Shown here piece by piece: positions 1-8,000 of a DNA stretch of 11,460 nucleotides; the stretch's first letter is position 1; each line of letters begins with the position of its first letter. The position numbers and the translations under genes are program-made. The stretch is taken from assembly GCA_012798025.1 (NCBI GenBank), contig JAAZNX010000007.1, forward strand, positions 1 through 11,460. The letters are read 5' to 3'. The notes beneath the pieces were generated by a model. It did no database searches, was not told the DNA's origin, and saw nothing but the letters and a program-made list of their open reading frames with translations. This DNA comes from Methanothrix sp. (lineage in GTDB: Archaea > Halobacteriota > Methanosarcinia > Methanotrichales > Methanotrichaceae).

Positions 1-167
1 GGCTCGGCTATCTGAATGGGCTTTTTGCCCTGGGCCGCAGCATCGGCCTGATCGGACATATTCTGGATCAAAAGCGCCTGGGTGCGAGGCTGTACAGGCA
101 TCCTGCGGAGGACATAGCGTACATGATGCCCTCGGAGGAGGATATTCGGTGCAAGCATATCGGATAA
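1..167 (+). CDS. ATP-citrate lyase / citryl-CoA lyase-type protein, C-terminal fragment
   Basis: Only the last 54 codons are present; the gene begins upstream of the window and the reading frame starts at base 3, ending at TAA 165-167. The visible peptide contains [27 protein letters not shown] and an acidic tail. This is the characteristic C-terminus of ATP-citrate lyase and citryl-CoA lyase (citrate synthase superfamily), where the His of the IGH motif and the DQKR segment lie in the citryl-CoA cleavage or condensation site. Ordinary citrate synthases end differently. The neighbouring aconitase-family gene fits a job in making or splitting citrate. Whether the full protein has an ATP-grasp half, or is a lone lyase domain acting as citrate synthase, cannot be seen here. 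The family call is fairly secure; the direction of the reaction is inference. Confidence 0.78.
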   Translation, partial: LGYLNGLFALGRSIGLIGHILDQKRLGARLYRHPAEDIAYMMPSEEDIRCKHIG

Positions 168-201
168 AATCAACGGGAAACTAAGCTAGAGGCGTAGCGA
201 A

Positions 202-1455
202 GTGGCAACCATAAGTCAGAAGATCTTGACCAGGGCCTCTGGCTCTGCCAGGATTGTTGAGCCGGGCGAGATCGTTGAGGCATGCGTAGACTATGCCATG
301 TCCCATGACGGGACATCGGTTCTTGCCATCAAAGCGTTCGAGGAGATGGGATCGGAGAGGGTGTGGAACCCCGAAAGGGTGGTCATACCTTTTGATCACA
401 TCGTTCCTGCAAACAACGAGATTGCAGCTTCTTTGCAAAAGGAGGTGCGCTCGTGGGCAAGAGAGCAGAAGATAGCCAACTTCTTCGACTGCGGATCAGG
501 GGTGTGCCATCAGGTCTTTCCAGAGCATGGCTTCGCCCTGCCAGGCCTGCTCGTCGTCGGTGCAGATTCGCACTCCTGCACCTACGGAGCCTTCGGGGCT
601 TTTGGCACAGGCGTTGGCGCCACAGACATGGCAGAGATTTACTCAAGTGGTCGTCTCTGGTTCAGGGTTCCAGAGACCATGGCCCTCAAGATCGCGGGAA
701 TCCCTAAGCCCTTCGTCTCTGCCAAGGACATAGCTCTCATGGTGATAGGCAAGGTCGGAGCAGATGGAGCGACCTACAAAGCGGTGGAGTACATAGGCCC
801 GGTTGTGGATGAGATGAGCATCTCTGGGAGGATGACGCTTTGCAACCTGGGAGTCGAGATGGGGGCAAAGGCGGCAATAGTTCAGCCTGACGCAAAGACC
901 GATGCCTGGCTCGTGGGCCGCGCCAGGCAAGACTATCGGCCCATCTATTCAGACCCGGATTCCTATGATCACGAGCACGAGTATGATATAACTGACCTCG
1001 AGCCGCAGATAGCAGCACCCTTTCGCGTGGACAATGTCAAGCCCGTCTCGGATCTGGAGGGACTGGAGATCGACCAGGTCTTCATAGGCACATGCACCAA
1101 CGGCAGGCTGGAGGACCTGGAGATCGCTGCCGAGATCATGAAGGGAAGGCAGGTTAAAGTGAGGACACTGGTCATCCCTGCCTCGCGGGAGGTCCTTTTG
1201 GGGGCTCTGCAACAGGGAATCATAGAGACTATGGTGCGGGCAGGGGCCATGATAGCACCACCCGGATGTGGGCCATGCCTGGGCGCGCACATGGGCGTTT
1301 TGGGAGAGGGCGAGGTCTGCCTGTCCACCTCCAACCGCAACTTCCCAGGGAGGATGGGAAAAGGCGGGAAGGTCTATCTGGCGTCGCCTGCAACTGCTGC
1401 TTTTGGGGCCATCAAAGGATACATAACCAGACCTGAAAAATTGGCGGCAGACTAG
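202..1455 (+). CDS. hacA: Aconitase-family large subunit (homoaconitase / isopropylmalate isomerase / aconitase)
   Basis: This 417-residue protein is the Fe-S catalytic subunit of the two-subunit archaeal hydro-lyase family (HacA/LeuC), which moves a hydroxyl group between adjacent carbons of a tricarboxylate or 3-isopropylmalate. Diagnostic parts are the N-terminal [13 protein letters not shown] block, the [16 protein letters not shown] motif near residues 121-136, and three cluster ligands: Cys298 in GTCTNGR, and Cys356 and Cys359 in PPGCGPC. Length is normal for the family. The start is GTG at 202, with a weak AGAGG 9 nt upstream; the next residues match the usual N-terminus. The small swivel-domain subunit, which sets substrate specificity, is not in the window. 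Because the upstream gene is ATP-citrate lyase-like, citrate/isocitrate is a plausible substrate, but homoaconitate or isopropylmalate cannot be excluded. Family very sure; substrate unsure. Confidence 0.93.
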   Translation: MATISQKILTRASGSARIVEPGEIVEACVDYAMSHDGTSVLAIKAFEEMGSERVWNPERVVIPFDHIVPANNEIAASLQKEVRSWAREQKIANFFDCGSGVCHQVFPEHGFALPGLLVVGADSHSCTYGAFGAFGTGVGATDMAEIYSSGRLWFRVPETMALKIAGIPKPFVSAKDIALMVIGKVGADGATYKAVEYIGPVVDEMSISGRMTLCNLGVEMGAKAAIVQPDAKTDAWLVGRARQDYRPIYSDPDSYDHEHEYDITDLEPQIAAPFRVDNVKPVSDLEGLEIDQVFIGTCTNGRLEDLEIAAEIMKGRQVKVRTLVIPASREVLLGALQQGIIETMVRAGAMIAPPGCGPCLGAHMGVLGEGEVCLSTSNRNFPGRMGKGGKVYLASPATAAFGAIKGYITRPEKLAAD

Positions 1456-1458
1456 GGC

Positions 1459-2103
1459 ATGAAGTTCGACCTGCACATTCATTCCAATTACTCAGACGGC
1501 CATGCCAGCGTAGCGGAGATAATAGACGCAGCCGTGCATAGAGGACTGGATGGCATCGCCCTCACCGATCACGACAACATGCGGGGCATTCCTGCAGCCC
1601 GCAAATACATCAAGGAGCGGAAGCTCGACCTGATTTTAATACCAGGAGTGGAGGTCACCACCTCGGAGGGACATCTGCTGGTCCTGGGAGTCGAGGAGCC
1701 GCCGAAGCGAAAATTGAGCCCCGAGGAGACCATCGAGGCGGCCCACACATTGGGCGGAATCGCCGATGTTCCGCATCCTTACCATCCCTTTCGAAACGCC
1801 ATCGGCAGGATTCCAAATGCCGATGCTGTGGAGGTCTATAACTCAAAGCATATCTTTGGTCTTGCCAATGGCAGGGCCTGGGTCGAGGCTAGGAGACGTC
1901 ACATGCCCATGGTGGCCGGGAGCGACTCGCATTTTGCCGAGACCGTAGGATTGGGAGTGACGGAGCTAGATGCGGAAGATGTGGATGAGGTGCTGGAGGC
2001 GATACGGGCCGGGCGGACGAGGATTTTAGGACGCCGGACGCCGCCTAAGTACTTTGCGGGAAATATGTTTACATATATTTTCAAGAGGATCGTGAAGAAG
2101 TGA
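1459..2103 (+). CDS. PHP-domain metal-dependent phosphoesterase
   Basis: A 214-residue protein of the PHP (polymerase and histidinol phosphatase) superfamily, predicted to hydrolyse a phosphate ester using a cluster of two or three metals. All the usual ligand motifs are visible in order: DLHIHSNYSDG with His6 and His8, LTDHDN with Asp37, His38 and Asp39, GVEVTTSEGH with Glu65 and His72, HPYHPF with His106 and His109, and GSDSH with Asp156 and His158. The C-terminal part (about 160-214) resembles the PHP-associated segment of stand-alone family members. The ATG lies only 3 nt after the hacA stop, so it is probably co-transcribed and coupled. Its last codons overlap or abut the rlmH start region. 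The natural substrate is unknown; nucleotide 3',5'-bisphosphates or short RNAs are substrates of some relatives. Cytoplasmic: there is no signal peptide or membrane segment. Confidence 0.88.
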   Translation: MKFDLHIHSNYSDGHASVAEIIDAAVHRGLDGIALTDHDNMRGIPAARKYIKERKLDLILIPGVEVTTSEGHLLVLGVEEPPKRKLSPEETIEAAHTLGGIADVPHPYHPFRNAIGRIPNADAVEVYNSKHIFGLANGRAWVEARRRHMPMVAGSDSHFAETVGLGVTELDAEDVDEVLEAIRAGRTRILGRRTPPKYFAGNMFTYIFKRIVKK

Positions 2104-2105
2104 TC

Positions 2106-2582
2106 ATGAGAATCCTGGCTGTAGGAAGGCTTCGGGAGAAGCACTGGCAGGATGCAGCCTATGACTACGCCCGACGCCTGAGGCCCTATGCACGCCTGGA
2201 GATTGGAGAGCTCCCCGAGGTTCGAATTCCGGAGAATGCCTCTCGCGCAGAAGAGGTGAGAGCGATGAATCAGAATGCTTTTGCCATTCACGAGATTCTG
2301 AGTCGGCATGGCGGGCATGTTGTCGTTCTGGATAGAAAGGGGAAAGCTATGGACTCGCTGGAGCTGGCCAGATGGCTGCAGACAGGGCTCCTCGAAGGCA
2401 GAAACGAGATCACATGGGTGATAGGTGGCCCGCTGGGCCTGACATCTTCTGTGCTGGAGAGAGCCGATCTCGTCTTATCGCTCTCCCGTATGACATTCCC
2501 CCATCAGATGGCGCGGCTCATGCTCATGGAGCAGATATACCGCAGCTTCAGAATAATGCATCACGAACCGTACCATAAGTGA
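2106..2582 (+). CDS. rlmH: 23S rRNA (pseudouridine1915-N3)-methyltransferase RlmH
   Basis: A 158-residue SPOUT methyltransferase. In bacteria RlmH methylates N3 of pseudouridine 1915 in helix 69 of 23S rRNA, acting as a homodimer on the assembled 70S ribosome. The sequence starts with MRILAVGRLREKHW, as RlmH proteins do. It carries the SAM-binding knot motif IGGPLGL at 106-112, the conserved SLSRMTFPHQMARLML helix at 125-140, and the invariant C-terminal HEPYHK. Length is close to the 155 residues of the E. coli enzyme. I chose ATG 2106 because it matches the family N-terminus. A GTG at 2100 in the same frame would add two residues and overlap the PHP gene by 4 nt, and the GAAGTGATC just before the ATG looks Shine-Dalgarno-like but is too close to it. 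RlmH is patchy in archaea, so ancient transfer from bacteria is possible. Confidence 0.94.
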   Translation: MRILAVGRLREKHWQDAAYDYARRLRPYARLEIGELPEVRIPENASRAEEVRAMNQNAFAIHEILSRHGGHVVVLDRKGKAMDSLELARWLQTGLLEGRNEITWVIGGPLGLTSSVLERADLVLSLSRMTFPHQMARLMLMEQIYRSFRIMHHEPYHK

Positions 2583-2622
2583 CCTCCTCACAGATAAGTG
2601 ACTCAGCTACAGTAACACGGCA

Positions 2623-2949
2623 TCAAACGAGGCTCATCAGAGGGTAGTCCTTTGCAGCGTCGTACTCCAACCTGGCGCGAACAAGTTCACCCTCAAAATC
2701 TATTTCTACCTCTGCAGTTATCATCCTTCCCTCCAGTTCGCCGTATCCGAAGACGTTCTCCTTCAGCATATGCCTGTTTAAGCTGACGACAACCTTTCGA
2801 ACATAAGGCTGAAGGGAGATGCTGTCTTGCATGGCTCTCTCAAGGCTGCCAGCAGTTTTGATGCTCACTGGAGTTCCTACGAACTGATGATAGAGTGCTC
2901 CCAGCTTGATGCCTGCCTCAAAGGCGGCTATCTCCCTTTTTGTAGGCAC
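2623..2949 (-). CDS. mptD: Archaeal dihydroneopterin aldolase MptD (methanopterin biosynthesis)
   Basis: A 108-residue protein matching the archaeal MptD family. MptD cleaves 7,8-dihydroneopterin to 6-hydroxymethyl-7,8-dihydropterin and glycolaldehyde, an early step toward tetrahydromethanopterin, the C1 carrier of methanogens. It is not related in sequence to bacterial FolB. Family hallmarks seen are the N-terminal FEAGIKLGALYHQFVGTPVS (residues 10-29, with Glu11 and His21), the SLERAM segment (35-40), and the C-terminal Glu/Arg-rich strand pair followed by YPLM. The start is GTG at 2949-2947, overlapping the 3' end of pssA by 22 nt, with a good GGTGGTGAT Shine-Dalgarno sequence just upstream inside pssA; no earlier in-frame start is needed. 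It is the last gene of the artA operon and converges on rlmH with a 40-bp gap. No functional link to lipid synthesis is obvious. Confidence 0.9.
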   Translation of the reverse strand: MPTKREIAAFEAGIKLGALYHQFVGTPVSIKTAGSLERAMQDSISLQPYVRKVVVSLNRHMLKENVFGYGELEGRMITAEVEIDFEGELVRARLEYDAAKDYPLMSLV

Positions 2950-3596
2950 GAAATCACCACCGGACTCATCAGATAAACGATAATAATCGCAATCAACAGA
3001 TGCGATGAGTATGTAATATCCTTCTGCAGCCAGACTAGGATTCCTGCAGCCAGAAATGCCAGCACGAGAAATGCTGCAGACTTCTGGTCACGCATCTTTG
3101 GATAGGAGACGCTGCTCACCATGAGCATGGCAAGCAGGAGCATGAAAATCAGTGTTATGATTTGAGATCCCAGTAGAACGCATCCTGAAAGGGCGATTCC
3201 TGCAGCAGGTATCGGGAGGCCCTCGAAGAACTGGTCGCTTTTGCTGTCAACATTGAACCTGGCCAGCCTCAAGGCCCCGCAGAGCAGATAGAAAATCCCA
3301 GCAGGCCAAAAGTTGGGCGAATCGAAGGCTTTGAGTGCTAGAAATGCCGGCGCAACACCAAAGGACACAAGGTCGGCAAGCGAATCCAGGTTTGCACCTA
3401 TCTGGCTGGATCCCAGTCTTCTTGCCAGAAATCCATCCAGACCGTCTGCTATTGCTGCAAAAATGATGAATATCACTGCAAGCAGCGTTGAATTATGATC
3501 TGGGGCTTGACCGGCTGCCAATAAAGCACATAATCCAAAGGCGGCATTGAGAAGGGTGAAATAATCCGGCGCTCTCAGTGCCTTGAGGACGTTCAT
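2928..3596 (-). CDS. pssA: Archaetidylserine synthase (CDP-archaeol:L-serine transferase)
   Basis: A 222-residue integral membrane enzyme of the CDP-alcohol phosphotransferase family, expected to transfer archaetidyl from CDP-archaeol to L-serine with release of CMP. The full signature D-x2-DG-x2-AR-x7-G-x3-D-x3-D is present: Asp51, Asp54, Gly55, Ala58, Arg59, Gly67, Asp71 and Asp75. The N-terminus (PDYFTLLNAAFG) and the RLARFNVD motif after the signature are typical of phosphatidylserine synthase subclass II and its archaeal homologues. About six hydrophobic segments span the chain. The ATG at 3596 overlaps the stop of the decarboxylase gene in an ATGA junction (3593-3596), which implies translational coupling. 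The adjacent decarboxylase would convert its product to archaetidylethanolamine. The serine acceptor is inferred from sequence type and context. Confidence 0.93.
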   Translation of the reverse strand: MNVLKALRAPDYFTLLNAAFGLCALLAAGQAPDHNSTLLAVIFIIFAAIADGLDGFLARRLGSSQIGANLDSLADLVSFGVAPAFLALKAFDSPNFWPAGIFYLLCGALRLARFNVDSKSDQFFEGLPIPAAGIALSGCVLLGSQIITLIFMLLLAMLMVSSVSYPKMRDQKSAAFLVLAFLAAGILVWLQKDITYSSHLLIAIIIVYLMSPVVISCLQKGR

Positions 3597-4180
3597 GGAC
3601 GTCTCACCGCGATAATGGTCTCCCCAGCTCTAACTTTTTCGCCCAGCCTGATTTGCAGATCATAGCTCTTGGGTATTGTAACCTCCACCCTGGAGCCGAA
3701 GCGGATCATGCCTAATCTCTCTCCCCGAGCCACCCGGTCCCCAGGGCGAACATAGCAGATGATCTCACGTACAATCGTCCCAGTTATCTGTCGTATCTCG
3801 ATAATCCCATCGATGGTCTCGAGTTTTATCCTGTTTTGTTGGTTGTTGCTCGCCTGACATAAAAATGCCGGGAGATGCCCTCCTTTCCGATATTCTGTCT
3901 TTTTCACTACCCCATCCAGAGGCGCCCTGTTCACATGCACGTCTGACGGCCCCATGAATATTGTAACTGCATCATCAGTGGCCTGGATGACCCTGCCGTC
4001 TGCGGGAGCGACCATGCCATCTCCCAGTGGCAAACGATCCGGGTCCCTGTGAAAGAAGAGCATGAAGGCCGATCCAAGCAGGGCTACGACAGAAAAATAC
4101 CAGTTTCCAATTGCGACCAGTGCAGCCGTCAAGAGAATAGGCGCTGAGATCCAGGCCGTAGAATTCCTGGCAATCTTCAA
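3593..4180 (-). CDS. asd: Archaetidylserine decarboxylase (phosphatidylserine decarboxylase family, short form)
   Basis: A 195-residue pyruvoyl-dependent decarboxylase of the short archaeal/bacterial PSD class, expected to convert archaetidylserine to archaetidylethanolamine at the membrane. Two N-terminal hydrophobic segments (about 12-42) precede FFHRDPDR. The catalytic features are APADG (Asp61), DVHVNRAP (His82), and the self-cleavage site Gly162-Ser163 in RFGSRVEV. Cleavage there would give beta and alpha chains, with Ser163 becoming the pyruvoyl group. The start appears to be TTG at 4180-4178, which overlaps the artA stop in a TTGA junction, with a strong AGGAGG 9 nt upstream inside artA. 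The next gene, pssA, supplies its substrate. The family is clear; the lipid substrate follows from the archaeal setting. Confidence 0.93.
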   Translation of the reverse strand: MKIARNSTAWISAPILLTAALVAIGNWYFSVVALLGSAFMLFFHRDPDRLPLGDGMVAPADGRVIQATDDAVTIFMGPSDVHVNRAPLDGVVKKTEYRKGGHLPAFLCQASNNQQNRIKLETIDGIIEIRQITGTIVREIICYVRPGDRVARGERLGMIRFGSRVEVTIPKSYDLQIRLGEKVRAGETIIAVRRP

Positions 4181-4956
4181 GCCGCTTCGCCTCCTGGATG
4201 TCTTAGCTCTGCTGCCAGCTCATCTATCTCCAACAAAAGCTCAGGCAAGAGCAAGAACACCAAATAGGATATTGCCAGAAGGGCAAGCGTTGAACCCACC
4301 TTGGCTATGACATTATGAGCGATGTTGAAGCTGTCGGACCCAAACCAGCCGTAACCGTAGGCCATCAGCACAAAGCTGTTTCTCACTATATTCAGAATAT
4401 AGATCGTGCTTGTCGAAGTCAACAGTGCAGCTATTCTTCGACCTGGCGGAGCATCAACGGATAAAATCACTCCCGCAAATAGAGCCATGCTCTCGATGGC
4501 TGTGCAGGCCAGTATGATCTCCACGGACCTGCCATTCAGGGCCACGACGTTCCATCCCTCCATGGCTACGGGGATTGAGAATAACCTGAGCGTTTCTGCT
4601 GTCGTCTGGGTCGTAAATCCTATAAGTCCGTCTCTTAGCGGCTCGATCGTGGCAAATGGAAAGTAGAGGATTCCACAAACTGCTGCAGCGTAGCTCGCCC
4701 AGGCAGAGGCGGATGAGGAGAATCCCTTTCGCAACACCCTTTGGGCCATGCAAAAACAAAGGAGCGCCGCAGCCAAGGCTAAAGCAACATTGAAGTAGTC
4801 CTCAATCGCAAGATAGTGAGCTGGCTGGCTGAGCCAAAAAAATGCAAAGATGGCCCATCCTGCAGCCGCAAGAGAGCTCTTTTTCATCAGAGCTGATGCC
4901 AGAAGAAGGAGAAGGCCAATCCAGAGGGCACAGGAAACCAGCCAGTCCAATGTCAT
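4177..4956 (-). CDS. artA: Archaeosortase (ArtA type), membrane cysteine transpeptidase
   Basis: A 259-residue polytopic membrane protein with about seven to eight hydrophobic helices and the exosortase/archaeosortase active-site pattern. Cys151 lies in LACTAIESMALFAG, Arg192 in ILNIVRNSF, and a conserved third block FNIAHNVIAKVGS (His214, Lys219) follows. Archaeosortase A of Haloferax cleaves proteins with a C-terminal PGF tripeptide, a helix and basic residues (PGF-CTERM), and is needed for their prenyl-lipid anchoring. This gene leads an operon with archaetidylserine decarboxylase and synthase, the same association known from haloarchaea, which supports the call. ATG 4956 has no Shine-Dalgarno sequence, but an A/T-rich TATA-like box sits about 26 bp upstream, suggesting a leaderless mRNA. 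Which sorting tail it recognises cannot be told from this window; no PGF-CTERM protein is encoded here. Confidence 0.88.
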   Translation of the reverse strand: MTLDWLVSCALWIGLLLLLASALMKKSSLAAAGWAIFAFFWLSQPAHYLAIEDYFNVALALAAALLCFCMAQRVLRKGFSSSASAWASYAAAVCGILYFPFATIEPLRDGLIGFTTQTTAETLRLFSIPVAMEGWNVVALNGRSVEIILACTAIESMALFAGVILSVDAPPGRRIAALLTSTSTIYILNIVRNSFVLMAYGYGWFGSDSFNIAHNVIAKVGSTLALLAISYLVFLLLPELLLEIDELAAELRHPGGEAA

Positions 4957-4974
4957 CTATCATAGAACTACCAC

Positions 4975-4987
4975 AGGTTTATTTAGC
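4975..4987 (-). promoter_or_regulatory. Putative TATA box for the artA operon
   Basis: On the minus strand the sequence reads GCTAAATAAACCT. Its centre lies about 26 bp upstream of the artA ATG at 4956, the standard archaeal TATA-to-start-site distance, so transcription would begin at or next to the start codon. The absence of a Shine-Dalgarno sequence before artA agrees with a leaderless transcript. The upstream BRE is not convincing. Confidence 0.5.
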
Positions 4988-5004
4988 ATTATCTACACAC
5001 ATCG

Positions 5005-5013
5005 ATTAATTAT
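5005..5013 (+). promoter_or_regulatory. Possible TATA-like element for the subtilase gene
   Basis: ATTAATTAT is the most TATA-like stretch between artA and the subtilase on the plus strand. It would place the start site near 5035-5040 and give a leader of about 40 nt containing GGTAGGT, a weak ribosome-binding candidate 10 nt before ATG 5078. The assignment is tentative because the following 12-bp repeat overlaps the predicted initiation region. Confidence 0.3.
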
Positions 5014-5038
5014 GATTCTGGGCAACTATGATTCTGGG
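5011..5038. repeat. 12-bp direct repeat in the artA/subtilase divergent promoter region
   Basis: TATGATTCTGGG occurs exactly at 5011-5022 and again at 5027-5038, separated by CAAC, a 16-bp period. The copies lie between the presumed promoters of two divergent transcription units. This could be a tandem operator for a regulator or a chance small duplication; nothing in the window identifies a binding protein. Confidence 0.6.
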
Positions 5039-5077
5039 GCCGCCTTGGGAGAGACCATCCGGTAGGTAAGATTGATT

Positions 5078-8000
5078 ATGGATCGAAAGGGCTTGATTCT
5101 TGTTTCTGTCGCAATCATGATAGCCTCAGCCTATGCAGTGGCGACTTCGAGCGATTCGTCGTCGGACAACACTGGTGCAGATCGAAAGATCGATCCAGCG
5201 TTGGTAGAGCATCTGTTGGCAGGAGATAGCAAAAAGATACCAGTAATCGTCCTTCTTAAAGGCGAAAGCGACCAAAAGCTCGAGGGCCTTGATGTGAAAT
5301 ACAGGTACAGACTTATTCCTGGTGTGGCAGGAGAGGCTGCGCCAAGTGCAATTGATGATATCGCAAAGAGCAATTTTGTTCAGGGCATCTATTATGACGA
5401 GTCTGCTCAGATATCGACTCCCAATAATAATTCGTCTGGTAGCGAAGCGTTCTATGGGTCCTCGTCTCTGTCCGCATCTCAATATATCGGCGCAGATAAA
5501 CTCTGGAAGAGAGGGATTGACGGAAGAGGAGTAACTGTAGCTGTAATTGACTCCGGGATCGACGAGAATCACCCAGATTTGGTTGGCAAGGTCGTTGGAG
5601 AGAAGAACTTTCTGGCAGACGAGACGACCACAGATGATCTCCTGGGCCATGGAACCATGGTTGCTGGCATCATAGCTGGATCTGGCGCGGCATCGAATGG
5701 TAAGTATAGAGGAGTGGCGCCAGGAGCGGACCTTCTCAGTGTAAAGGTGATCAATAGCAAAGGAGAAGGCAGGGTGTCTGATATCATTGCCGGGATAGAA
5801 TGGGCCATTTACAATGGTGCCGACATTCTGAGCCTGAGCCTTGGCGGCATAAATTTGGGCGAGACAAATCCGCCTATAACCATGGCTGCTGACAAAGCTG
5901 CTGATGCCGGGGTCGTGGTCTGCGTTGCAGCAGGAAACCGCAACAGCAGCAAAGCAGAAGGTCAGACCTTTGCCAGTCAGGCTGACAGCGACAGATCAAC
6001 GGTTGACCTATCCCAGGTGGACGGCGAAAATAAAGATGTATACCTGCTCCTTGTTCCAATCGTTCTGGCTCTGCCACCCGGTCTTATCGACTCTCCAGGA
6101 GATGGCGTGAAGGTCATAACCATGGGGGCAACAGATTACAATGGCCATATGGCTGGCTTTTCTGGGTCGGGACCGACAAGAGATGATAGGATCAAGCCCG
6201 ATGTCGTAGCCCCTGGCGTGGGCATAGTCTCGACTATTCCGCCGGGCTTGGAAAAACCCGATTACATTGACGAATATTATGCGCGGGAGTCTGGCACCAG
6301 CCTCTCTACGCCAGTCGCAGCGGGCTTTGCTGCATTGATGCTCCAGGAGAACGCAAACATCACGCCTGCTGGAATCAAGGCCGTCATGATAAGGGGGGCT
6401 CATAAGCTGAACAACAGCCTGGGTGAGCAATACGAAGAATACTATCAAGGAGCAGGCCTTCTGGATGCTCCTCGCTCCTATCAGCTTGTGAGCGACGATG
6501 TTTGTGGGGTTATCCCCGACCAGTGGATTGCAGGTCGCTGGGCATATCTGCCTGCGGGCAAAGGGGTTTATGTGGGCCTGGATACAGGCGCAGACAGGCC
6601 TCAAAAGAAGCTATATGCCCTGGCTCCTGGCGATGAGGACTGGAATACCCGATTCGTGCTCTTCAGCAACCGAGAAAGGGTGGACCTGAAGGTCTCAGCC
6701 TCTGGGCCGATCTCGGACTGGATCAGCCTGCAGGCGCTTCCCAGACAGATCGATGCCAATTCTCAAGTGGTCTTTGCGGCATCTATTGCCGTTCCAAATG
6801 GCACATTGCCTGGAATTTATAGCGGTTCCTTGGATGTCACTGAGAGTGGCAAGAGCATCTTGAGCATACCGGTGCACTTAACAGTGGCAGAGCCGCTCGA
6901 GATCTCCAAGGGACTTGGCAGCCGGACAGGCACTTTGAGTGGAAACCAATGGGATTACTACTACCTGGATGTGCCGAAGGGCGCAGGTGTTATCAAAGCC
7001 GAATTGAAATGGAATGTTAACTCCAGCCTCGACCTCTTCCTGCTGTCGCCCACAAGCGAGTATTATTCAGGCACGCCAGAAGGCCTGGAGGAGAGCATGA
7101 AGATTGAAAGTCCGCCTTCTGGGCGGTGGCTTATGGCGGTGCATAGCGAGAATTCATCGCTGCCCGTAAACTACACTTTGGATGTTGAGTGCTACCTGAT
7201 AAAGACAGATCCCCAAAGGTGGAACATAGACTCGGCAACAGCGGGAACAAGTACAGTGGCCAAGTTCATAGTTGAGAACAGAGGTCCGGCTCTCGAGGAT
7301 CTGAGGTATGAGGCCTCTACAGAGAACTCGACCTCTTGGGAATTTCCAGGCCACGTGGGATACAAAGAAACTTGGAATAAAACAATAAACGTTACAGAAA
7401 AGACCCGGATGATCTCTGCTGAGCTTAGAGCCAACGGAGGCAGCAACAAGAGCGAAGTAGCTCTTGTATTCGAGAATCCCGAGGGAATCGCAAAGGAAGA
7501 AAATGCTGCCTTGGGTTCCGGCGATGTCGGGCCTGTGGAGATCTTCAATCCAGAATCTGGCCGCTGGACGCTAAAAGTCTATGGATATGATGTTCCCAAG
7601 GAGGGACAATCTTTCCTCGTCAGCGTCAAGATGTATGAAGAGGCGCCATGGAACTGGATCACGATCGATGGCCCAGGGCGTTTGGAGAGCGATTCCAACG
7701 AAACAGTGGAAGCTAACCTTACGATTCCCAGGAACATATCCCTGACCAGGTTTGCTGGACATATCAACATCTTCTCTGGCAATCGGACCGTCCAGATTCC
7801 AATAAAAGTCGCTGTGGCCGGGGCCACCCTTGAAGGTTTGACCTCCACGAATGTGACAGATATCGACCATGATGGACACTTCGACAGCCTCGACCTGGGG
7901 TTCAAAGTGAACGCCACGACCTGTGGCGATCTTCGGCTTAATGGAGTGCTGACCGACTGCAGTGGCAATGTGATCGACCTTTTCAGCCGCAGCTTCAGGT

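Noticed and set aside
949..1482. 177-codon minus-strand open frame opposite the aconitase-family gene
   Set aside because: It lies entirely opposite a gene with complete family motifs, has an unnatural composition and no start signals; it is a codon-bias shadow.
2575..2602. 9-bp direct repeat ATAAGTGAC at the rlmH end and in the convergent gap
   Set aside because: It is short, partly coding, and has no associated T-tract or stem; chance is the simplest explanation.
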